This document shows positions 46,559 to 54,966 of a stretch of DNA of 54,966 nucleotides, piece by piece. A program made the translations under genes and the position numbers. The stretch covers positions 22,673-77,638 of the forward strand of contig UZAN01040208.1 in assembly GCA_900618425.1 (NCBI GenBank), written 5' to 3'. A model generated the notes under the pieces. It worked only from the letters and a program-made list of their open reading frames with translations, was not told where the DNA came from and ran no database searches. How positions within the stretch are numbered: position 1 is the stretch's first letter; each line of letters opens with the position of its first letter. Source of the DNA: Echinostoma caproni (Eukaryota > Platyhelminthes > Trematoda > Plagiorchiida > Echinostomatidae).

Positions 46559-47054
46559 GATTGTGTTATACTGTAAAACGTCCCAGTCTGGAAGTCGTTA
46601 AAAGGCGTCAAACCCTAGTGCGTGGCCGCCCCTTCTCTCTCGCTCTCTGTCAAAACTTGTCGTACATTGTCGAGTTTACACTCATTCGACTCAATTCTAC
46701 GACCTCTTTCTTGTGTTGTCGCTCTTTTGGAAATGAACCGAACATATCGCACACATTCGGTCAAGGCAATTTACTTTTTTAATCGAAGTCTTTAGAGATA
46801 CTGTTCAGTGTGAAATTATTTATTTTCATTCGTTGTGTAAATATTGTGGCATCGTTCGAAAGAACATTCGATGCTTCTTGCAACTTGTTCTGATTGTGCC
46901 TGCTAAGTTTAGTTGTATGAATTCTACGGATATATTTGTACTATCCAGTTCTGTCATTGCTAGCACTACATTTCCCCTTGTGCTTGCTTTTCTACGGCCG
47001 ATCGATACTCTCGACGTGATCTTTCTTACTGTTCTGTTCGCCTGTGATCGCCAT
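46559..47054 (+). mobile_element. Possible solo LTR
   Basis: Begins TGTGTTATACTG and ends GATCGCCA, about 496 bases, fitting the TG...CA rule. It is followed directly by TGGTCCCCAACGAGTGGGCG, which resembles a primer-binding-site region of an LTR element. A C/T-rich block (CCCCTTCTCTCTCGCTCTCT) lies near 46628. No gag follows, no second LTR copy is present in the window, and no target-site duplication was found, so this is weak. Confidence 0.25.
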
Positions 47055-48399
47055 GGTCCCCAACGAGTGGGCGACCGAGACAACTAGCTTCGGTTTCTGT
47101 TACTTTTTCATACTTCATCAGCCTCGCTGTTTGAAAAAGTGAGAAAATGGAACGTCACAGTCTGTTAGCAAGTGTCTTACCTGTTGTTTCATCTGCAATG
47201 GGAGTATGTGGTCTCTTGAGGTTTGGGAAAGATGTTAAAACAGGAATCTCGTGCACCATGGCCTAGTATATTTTCATCCCTCACATGCCAAACTCTTGTT
47301 GAAACAAGTTAAGAAAATACTCACATGGCAGAAAGTTTATTGTTCTCTACAGAATGTGAAAATCCCGATTTTCAATCGTATAACACGTATAACATATAGG
47401 TACGAGAAGGAATTATAAGGTACCGAAGAACAAATTGAAAATTCGCCGCACCCCACAAAATTGCAGTGTATATACACGGCCGAGCCCAGAGCGACGACAA
47501 AAGCAACGGCAAATGCACTTGCAACCTCGGAGGTCGTACATACTCTGTTTCTTCTAGTGTAATTTTCTTGAATGGAAATATCTTGGTCTGCCAAAAAGAA
47601 CGTCGCGACTCACACTACTATGACTGTGGTTTTTACAAATTCATCCAAACTCACAGCTCAGTTACTGAGAGAGAGATATATAAGGAAGAGGTGAGTCCCT
47701 GGAAAGCTTTGTGTGTTCAAATGACGATTATCGCCCAGATGTGGGTCTTACATGTCTTCGGTGACGGTTGATTTAACCTCACTCCGGAGAACGTAGGTTA
47801 ATTTGAGTGACGCTGGGGAGCGAAACGGATGTATAAAATGTTCTCCTCCGAAAAACTTCAAGTTAAATTATGATTTTCTCTGAGAGACCATGGAGTGAGC
47901 GCACGCCGCAACGAAATGCTCCCGCTAGTCGTTGAGAAACGGAGAATGCATGGGTGAATCTTATCCACAAATTCCGGCAATATAATTACCCAGACAGGTC
48001 ATAATGTCAGCAAAATGACAGTAAAGACTAGTCGTTCATTCTCGACTTGATCGGATTTCGTCACGTCTTGACTAAAGCATCTACCCCACTCGCCTGTTAT
48101 TCAAACTACGGCAGAGACTGTTTGAGGATGATGAAAAAATCTTTAGGAACACCAGACGTGACTATGACTGTCTTACAGTCGTGTTATGAGAACAGAAATA
48201 ATGGACCACCAGGAATGTACCTTAGACCTATGCAGAATCCAAGACCAATAAATTATCCTCCGATAAAAAGGTCGTCACCAGACAAATTTTTACTCGTTTC
48301 CCTCAATCTGGAGACCAGACCCAATAAACTATTCTCCCAAAAATATGATGCTGTGTAGACGCTATCGCCCTGCTAGTAGCTTTGGTCCACTCGATTTAA
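47055..48399. other. Unassigned intergenic DNA
   Basis: Open frames at 47466-47771 and 48047-48358 (+) may be the decayed 5' part of the LINE that follows, but I recognise no endonuclease motif in them. Confidence 0.35.
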
Positions 48400-50092
48400 G
48401 CGACAAACTAAAATGCGAGGTAAGTGATTATCCTACTGTGGCTTTTGACGCACTTCGGTGCCATGTGCGGATGTGCTGTATTGTTCCTTTTCGGCCAACG
48501 GGATGCTGATGCAAACCGTGTACCACATTCTTTCATTGAAGTGCACACACATCCCCCCTAATGGAGACATCTTTTACCCAAATCTGCCTATACCATTGAC
48601 ATCATCACAACCATTTGACTGGGAATTAACACAGTTTATTAAATCGTATCCACTTTTCAATTGGATCCGTCAATCATTCCTCGTCAATCTTGAACTTAAT
48701 GTTAGCAAACGAGGAGTTGAGGGTGGAGCCGATTTCTACTACAACTCTATTAGAGACCGGGACCATGTTGTATTATTGTTTGAACACGTCTGCTATGCAT
48801 CTTTACCGTAAATGTTCAGGGTTACCTATTTTATGTTTATTAATTGGACTAAAATGACGATTGTGGCGCAAGAATTCTGACGGGATTTCCTCAAGCAACA
48901 ACACCATCCCCTGGTATTCTGTAAAGAATTTACAAAACACCTCGCGGAAATCCTGAAAGATGTGGTCAAGATCAAACACATTCTGTGAAACTGGTCAAAA
49001 ATCCCTGATTCGCAGTCAAATAAAGAAAAGGATTTTGCAGAGAGATATCTCGTGCAAAGATTTCCTTGTAATAACACATGCTAAACCTACTGCCTACTGC
49101 AAAAACCCGCACCGAGTTCGTGTGAGAAGACAAACTGATGCAGCACTAAAAGCAGATGCACAATTTTATGTTCAATCTACTGATGTTATACAAACACAAG
49201 AGCCTCCAAAGTAGTCAAAGCTAGCTTTCCAGCGCTAAGTTTGGCAGAGGAGTTTCAATCACAACAAAAGAGGCAACTGAAATGCTAAAACGTCAATACG
49301 CTCAAATGTTTACCGTACCTAGCAACACTGGGCTACGACTGCCTCAGTTATTGGAGGACATACCATATTAAAGACTAACAACATTTGATTTTAGCCCAGA
49401 AATCATAGCATCGAAACCGCAGTGTTTGAAAAAAGCTATCTCTATCTGCTAACTTTATGTCTATATCGGCCATCCAAAAACCCTATCAACCTGGCAAGTA
49501 ACAAAGACCAGCAATTAAGTGAGCCAGTCCAACCTATGTTCAATAATACTGTGCTTCAACAATAATGGACACAGAATACTTCTATTTGTATACAGAGGCT
49601 GCTGTCCTAGTGATCAAGTCAACTACCACCAGTCTATCTTCTTCCTGCATTGTCCAAAGTCACAAAAGCCACTGCTGCATACAATATGATGGGTCACTTT
49701 GAAAAATGCAACATACTATCGGCATAACATCATGGGTTTCGTCAAAAGCGATTGCATGCTACTACCCATTGACTTGTTCTAAAAAGAGTGGACAAAAACA
49801 GTCGATCATGATGATGCACTTCAAGTAGTGTGCCTCTAGTTTTTCAAGGGATATGACTGAGTGAACCACAAAATACTGCTGAGGAAACTACAAAATTGTA
49901 AAATTCAGTGACTTCTATTGGGTTTAATTGAAGAACTTCTTTGTCAACGCACGATGACGATTCGGGTTTTTGAGTCACTATCTGGTTCTGTCAACAAACC
50001 CGGGGGGTTCCACAGGGAACCCTGCTTCATCGTCAAGATTTCCAGTTTTCATAAACGACCTAACAAACCTTCTTGGGCAATAAACGTTAATG

Positions 50093-50275
50093 GGCGGTGA
50101 TGGCTCGGTGGTCACGTCACCAACTTCTTACCCCAGAGTACATGTGTTCGAATCTCACCACCATCGTCTGACTTTCCCCGTGTGTGTTGCATGGCAGCCC
50201 TTTGATTGGTCGCTTCCCCCTTCCTGAAAATTGTATCTTCGTGTAATCAATAATTGGAAGTAAACATGAAAAAAT
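50093..50275 (+). mobile_element. tRNA-headed SINE, copy 4, inserted in the LINE reverse transcriptase
   Basis: Begins GGGCGGTGATGGCTCGGTGG, with A-box-like TGGCTCGGTGG. The B box TGTTCGAATCTC follows near 50147. Body is TGGCAGCCCTTTGATTGG and CCCCCTTCCTGAAAATTG, and the tail is CAATAATTGGAAGTAAA. It matches copy 1 over its whole length. It sits between the LTNLLG block and the IKMCNT block of the LINE, exactly where the RT catalytic (F/Y)ADD box should be. About six codons of the LINE are also lost. The SINE is therefore younger than the LINE insertion. Confidence 0.87.
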
Positions 50276-50528
50276 TATATAAAGATGTGTAATACAGTGA
50301 CGAAACCTGAGGACTCACTGGCACTCTATAGAACATTTCGTGCAGCTTATCAGGGATTATTTCAAAAAGATATCGAGTTCAATGCACCGAAAATTACGGC
50401 CATTTCCCGTGGCCAAAAGTATCTGTTTCCGTGGTTCCTGGGACACTACCAACTTCCATATAACTCGAATGAGAAAGACCTTGTTGCCATCGTTTAGGAC
50501 AACCTGAGGTAGTCTATAAACTGCTCTA

Positions 50529-50532
50529 NNNN
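50529..50532. other. Assembly gap (four N)
   Basis: Four ambiguous bases inside the LINE; true length unknown. Confidence 0.99.
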
Positions 50533-51120
50533 AGTGAGTCTGGTGAATACAAACCTATGTTGTTCCCACGTTTGTTGCCAGTCTACATTCAACCCCATAT
50601 GGAGTACGCTTTTCATGGCTGCAACAAGATCGTAAGAAGTTGAAGCGACCCCAAAGAATGGCCTAGAAATGATCACGGGACTGCATTTGAAGACATACGT
50701 GGAAAGACTGTCATCGTAAGAGTTGTATTCTAATCAGTGTCGTCAAATTCGAGGAGACGCGATTTGGTGTATCTAATAATACAGAACTCGACCATCCGGT
50801 CGTTCACTGTTCACCCTGTGACCCAACCCTAGCCGCAGGGGTCTTCCATTCAAATTATTTCTCAAAAATTGTCGACTGCAATTTATTTCTCCTCAGAGTA
50901 TGCAGTATTTGGAATTCTGTATCAACTCACGATGTTGCTGCATCCTTTGAAAGAGTCAAGCAGAGAATAGATGAGTCCGTACAATTTTTTTACATTTCGA
51001 CATCCGTGGCAGTAAACGACACAGTGAAACTTTGTGGCACTCCGACTCTCTCTTTATTTATTGATCCATTTGTGCCAGCAACTTTATTGGACAAGAGAAG
51101 CAACCGCGTGTAAGTAATTC

Positions 51121-52384
51121 CCTGTAATAAAACTTCCACTCTGATTATCCCCGGTCTGGAAGAACACGAGTCATCGAAGACGGACTGGGGGAGTTGTTAT
51201 TCCGAGTAATCGATGTGTAAGGCAAGCATGAGGGACATATATATTTATATAACTTGGAATTGATCAATGCTCGTGACGTCTATCAAAAGATTAGTCACAC
51301 GCCGCTCGATAAGTACGGGCGATGTATAACCATACGACTTGATGCAATGTGATTTAAAACTTCACCTCTTTTGTGGATATCAGACTGCAATCACGGTATT
51401 GCATCCAGTCTTAGTAAACACTAACACACGGGATGGGGTGCATTAAATCAGAAAGTGAAGAAGGCCTCTGCAACGGGATATGCAGAAGTAGCTCCGACAG
51501 AAATGTTGCTCGCGCATGTGTTCACTGTGATGCAAAATGCATCTGACAACAGGTATAGTCCGACCTGAAATCTGTAGCTGACTCAAATGGAAACAATAAA
51601 AAACCCAATCACAGAACAACCAACCATCGATCGATTTACAACTTTGTGACATCAAGAGTCATTCTACAAAGAACAGCAGAAGGAAAAATAAGCATGTTGC
51701 GCTCCAATTTTCGGATACCCAGGGTCGTAGACGAGGCATCTGCCTGCTGTGCGGATGTGAATTAGGCCTACGCAACGGGAGGTGTGTATGCGGTACCTGT
51801 TTGGACTAACACATGTTTCAGTAGAGGAGACTGCCTGAGAGGAGCTTTGATCGGGGTTAGATAATTATTGATAACTGAATTAAAAGTAAAAGTAAACCTA
51901 TTTTCATTTTAAAAACAAAGTGTCGAAAGGCTACCAAATAGCAGTGAAAAGCTAGATTTGTTCAGTAGTGTGTGCTATCTGTCTCTTTTGCGAGGAAATA
52001 ATTATTTTGAGCTCATTATGGACTTCTACACATTACTTATAACAACGTATACAAAATTTGGGAATTATAATGAACTCCCACGGAGTAAGAGTCACACAAA
52101 CACACAGACCTAGAAACTGGTAAGCAATTATAGTAAGTTATCAGTATTTGAAAGTTGAGACTTCAGTTATATGTGAGTTAATTATACGGACGATTTTATC
52201 GTGTATAGAACAAATGAAGCTAGGAAGCACTGTATAGAAGTTCATGCGACAAGCGGCCGGGTTGGAATTTTTCTAGCCGAGTTGTAACCCTAGGAGAATA
52301 GAGCTGGAATGAGCGACGTGTGATCTCCACAACAAGCTTGCAAGGATGGATCGTTAAAAGATAAAACGGAAAGCTGTCTAATCA
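51121..52384. other. Unassigned intergenic DNA
   Basis: No recognised gene or element. The frame at 51443-51655 (-) has no known domain. The first bases may be the untranslated tail of the LINE. Confidence 0.4.
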
Positions 52385-52398
52385 TCTGTCCTAGGATG

Positions 52399-52466
52399 AT
52401 CAAGTGGGTAGTATGCATGCGCTCTACCCGTGACTTCCAGGGTTCAATTCCCACTTGGATGGATAG
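52399..52466 (+). repeat. tRNA-like sequence (SINE head or tRNA pseudogene)
   Basis: Contains a strong B box, GGGTTCAATTCCC, followed by CACTTGGATGG. That end can pair with the 5' ATCAAGTGGG apart from one missing base, like an acceptor stem. The span between the stem arms is a little short for a full tRNA, and D-arm and anticodon arm are not convincing. It is not the same family as the SINE copies at 6.6, 9.6, 17.5 and 50.1 kb. Confidence 0.45.
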
Positions 52467-52479
52467 ACTTGTGCACACG

Positions 52480-53339
52480 TCGAAACAGCTGTTGTGTGTT
52501 TTCTAGCATTTTCGTTCATGGTTCGTTTGCTCTGTCCACGATGAAATCCACTATAAGATAAACAATATTCTTGAAATAAAGTAGGGTCTAAATGATGCTT
52601 TAAACTGTAAGCTCATTTAGTAGACCGGATAAAGAACAAGTGGATTTACCATTAGGTGATTTTAGGATTCTCTGCCATTAGAAAACCAGACAACTATCAA
52701 CTGTCAACGATTTGATTCGATGTGTAGTCAACAGAAAGAATAATGGCTTGTTCACTCAGAGAACTTACAGTTTGTTGACCTCAGATAAATAAATAGCTCT
52801 CGAACAGAAGGATAAAGGTTGTTTGTCATACTTCTTTCGTCAAAAACACCACAGACTGATTTATGTTCTCGCGCTGTTTTTATCATAGTTCATCAGATAG
52901 TTTGACTGGGTACAAAATTTCTACAATTCTTTCATAGTCTGGAACACGCACGAGGTTTCCAAAACACAGCGAGCCCCGTCTCGTGGAGTAAACCGGTATT
53001 TTGGATAAAATTGTTTTACGGTTTCAACGGTAGAAGTGTTATGACCACATTAACGTTGTTAGATCACGAAGTAAAACTTGTTGATTCTAATTTGCTTGTT
53101 AACCCGAGGAATGGAACACTAAATGGTTACATTTTTGGGGAGTACAAAGGGGTGCACTATTTCCTTTCCTCCTTTCCGTATTTATCCAAATACAACAGTA
53201 TATGTGTGACGGTGAAGGATTGTGAAGGGTGGGATGGGTAGGCTGTGTGATCGCATCCCACATAGGATATAGGTTTTATCTAGAATCAATAATAAACAGT
53301 ATGGGGGGGGGGTAAACTGGTAGCATGTCACTGGTTCAG
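52480..53339. other. Unassigned intergenic DNA
   Basis: No recognised element; a run of nine G lies at about 53304-53312. The frame 53011-53241 (+) has no known domain. Confidence 0.4.
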
Positions 53340-54060
53340 ACCAGATAACCGGAGCGTTCACGGAAATTGCTTTTTGGTGCACAAAAAGGGGTGGAGATGA
53401 TAGATGCTATATTGTGATAAGAATGCGAAAACCCTTTCGTAGAGGATTTCATTTGAGCTCTAGGGGCGAGAATTGGAACCCTATGGCCAAATTGATGGTA
53501 TATCTGGTGACAACATGGTGCAAAACACCACACTGGTGATCTAATCAACGACTCCACTTGTTTCAATCACATAGGGTGGTCCCTACAAATGTGTTCGGAC
53601 GGAGAACTTCTAGTTGTGTGGCCAATATATTTCGTTCCATTGGAACAAGCGGAGAAATACGCAACATAATGAGGCTGCCGAATCAGACACTCTATCCTTT
53701 AACATTAGATGGATTTGCCTAACGAGCTTAAATGTGAAGGAGGCTTGAAAAATTTGGTCATAATAATTAGGCATAATATGATAATCTTTAGCGCAAAATC
53801 CACTCCGCAGTGAATCCTTCGAATAACATCCGTTTGGGAAACCACCTCGTGTCAGTGTCGCACAGCGTCAACCAAACGCTCCGGCTATCCATTTTGCATA
53901 GAGTTACTTCAAACATTTTGCAGTTCGTTTGCGCTAACACTTCTTCAGTAAAGATTCCTCTGGCTGTGTTGACCAAACAAAGGCTCAGGCTATGCTTCGC
54001 TTTGATGAACACTAAGCTATGGAAATGCAAGTATTTTTCACACCCCGGTGTCCCCTATCC
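53340..54060 (-). mobile_element. Penelope-like retroelement remnant with GIY-YIG region, copy 3
   Basis: Minus-strand frames show LVNTARGIFTEEVLAQ (near 53970), matching LVNGARKICTQDM of copy 1, and QNG-PERLVDAVRH (near 53880), matching NGYPERLVESVM. Near 53665-53580 come VAYFSACSNGTKYIGHTTRS, SPSEHICRDHPM, and then CCHQIYHQFG-type remains of the HLVDTNHIV block. Here the YIG motif is intact (KYIGHTTR), unlike copies 1 and 2. Stops and frameshifts make it inactive; the RT core is absent. Confidence 0.78.
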
Positions 54061-54719
54061 CGATCCTTTATTCTACCCATCACCTTTAATCGTTTGTTTG
54101 GCATAGAAGGATAATTGTGTACACGCGTGATGTACACATTTATCTGTGGAAAGGGAGGGGGCTAGTGCAGGTGTAGATAAAACAATTTTTCACAAATGTG
54201 GCGTACCGGACTGATCGCTATTTATAGTCGAGCCAACAACAGATACACGTGTAATCTGTGCAAATAATCAAGTACTATTATTCAGTGTTTGGGTCTAATT
54301 GGGATTGAATGCTCTTCTTGAAGTTGTGATGATATGAAGTTGAGCTTTCTCATCACAAGTGTATTTTGTTTGGGTATGTATAACCAAGGCGGTTATTACG
54401 CAGTATAGAAAATACGAATTCATTATATTTGATTCAACAGTACCCATTCTGTGACAGTCCAAAACAGCTAGCTCGGTAATGGTGAGGATATGGGATCGTA
54501 CGGTAAAAGGTGCTCGTCGGTGCCTAACTAAGAGTAACTGAACCAGATGTTAACTATTTTTATTGAGTAATAAAAAATTTCCAAGATCAAAAGAATCGAT
54601 GCGTTTTGTACTCGAGCGACAGTTTATCGGTTTTACGGCCTATTCGGTGTTTAACCCTAGAAAACTGAACCATTAGTTCGAAAGTGGTTTGAGGTGATTA
54701 GGTTGAAAATGCTGTGATA
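54061..54719. other. Unassigned intergenic DNA
   Basis: No coding signal or recognised repeat. Confidence 0.4.
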
Positions 54720-54950
54720 TCTGATTCTTTTGGGGTTAACAAATCGTTTATGGCAGTCATGGATAAACAGAACACTGACTACTCCACTCGTGTTTCTTGT
54801 TTTATGGAAGCTACCTACTCAATCTTCAGACGCCCAATCAGGAAAACTCAAAGCTATGCAATTTATTCCCAAAATAAAACTGGATGTTTCGCATCCCCGG
54901 GTGTGGAATTCACTTCCATATGAATCTTTCGGAAAAGTCCGCTAGTCTCA
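54720..54950 (+). mobile_element. Possible CR1/Jockey-type LINE tail
   Basis: The + frame ends KLDVSHPRVWNSLPYESF, resembling the R-V-W-N-S-L-P block near the end of CR1/Jockey LINEs (compare SIWNSVSTHDV at about 50.9 kb and SIWNSL at about 31.0 kb). The rest of the frame gives no further match and the window ends just after it. Confidence 0.4.
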
Positions 54951-54966
54951 GATTATTATAACAATG

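Larger units (their letters stand above)
48400..51120 (+). mobile_element. CR1/Jockey-type LINE, decayed, endonuclease end to 3' tail
   Basis: Domains in order on the + strand. The endonuclease end lies at 48720-48805 (RDRDHVVLLFEHVCYASL). The pre-RT block is EATEMLKRQYAQMFTVPSNT near 49270-49340. RT blocks follow: QHGFRQKRS near 49730, FFKGYD-VNHKILLRKLQNCK near 49840-49905, RTMTIRVFESLSGSVNKPGG near 49950-50010, then GVPQG and VFINDLTNLLG to 50085. A SINE interrupts, then IKMCNTVTKPEDSLAL near 50280 and NEKDLVAIV near 50470. Later blocks are HMEYAFHGCNKIV near 50600, MITGLHLKTYVERL near 50670-50710, and the tail VCSIWNSVSTHDVAASFERV near 50900-50960. Many stops and frameshifts; four N at 50529-50532. 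It ends near the AATAAAA at about 51127. Inactive. Confidence 0.85.

Noticed and set aside
52399..52466. A functional tRNA gene
   Set aside because: T arm is good but D and anticodon arms do not form and the body is too short; kept only as a tRNA-like repeat.

Overview
The window reads as nuclear DNA of a parasitic flatworm, most likely a digenean fluke with a large repeat-rich genome. The reasons are one spliced gene with introns up to about 14.7 kb, and many decayed retroelement copies of types common in flukes: SR2-like RTE LINEs, CR1/Jockey-type LINEs, Penelope-like elements with a GIY-YIG domain, a Ty3/Gypsy pol remnant, and a tRNA-headed SINE family. The species cannot be fixed from the sequence alone. 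There is nothing bacterial here: no operons, no ribosome binding sites, and almost every long open frame is chance or transposon debris.

Host gene. One gene is supported on the + strand, from 22666 to about 46257. Six exons join in phase: 22666-23174, 37832-37986, 43069-43159, 45504-45599, 45698-45930 and probably 46197-46257. They encode an EF-hand protein with a long coiled coil, of the CRACR2A (EFCAB4B) / RASEF type. Those proteins sense calcium and, in their long forms, carry a C-terminal Rab GTPase. No Rab domain is visible here. The last exon has a stop, and an AATAAA follows about 250 bases later, so the gene appears to make a short protein of about 381 residues, like the short Rab-less form of CRACR2A. 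A single ambiguous base at 37841 almost certainly hides a lost base, because the frame only works with one more nucleotide there.

1-10.3 kb: Ty3/Gypsy pol (-), an SR2-like RTE LINE (-, 2000-3615), a SINE (-), a Penelope-like element (-, 8416-9255), a second SINE and a second Penelope remnant (-).

10.3-22.6 kb: mostly unassigned, with a second RTE copy (-, 15000-16090) that shares a 300-base identical tract with the first, a degraded hammerhead-ribozyme-like segment near 16.97 kb, and a SINE 3' end.

22.7-46.3 kb: the host gene. Intron 1 holds two CR1-type fragments around an RTE 3' end (30.9-32.5 kb, all -). It also holds a striking perfect inverted repeat of two 495-base arms (34807-35301 and 35801-36295) around a 499-base spacer with remains of a Tc1/mariner-type transposase. 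Intron 2 holds a GC-rich probable RTE 5' end. Intron 3 holds a TATC microsatellite.

46.5-55 kb: a possible solo LTR, a long decayed CR1/Jockey-type LINE (+, 48400-51120) whose reverse-transcriptase catalytic box is interrupted by a SINE, a tRNA-like sequence, a third Penelope remnant (-), and a LINE tail at the right edge.

The best candidates for something unusual are the perfect 1.49-kb foldback structure with its coding-like 21-base repeats, and the identical tract shared by two otherwise diverged RTE copies.
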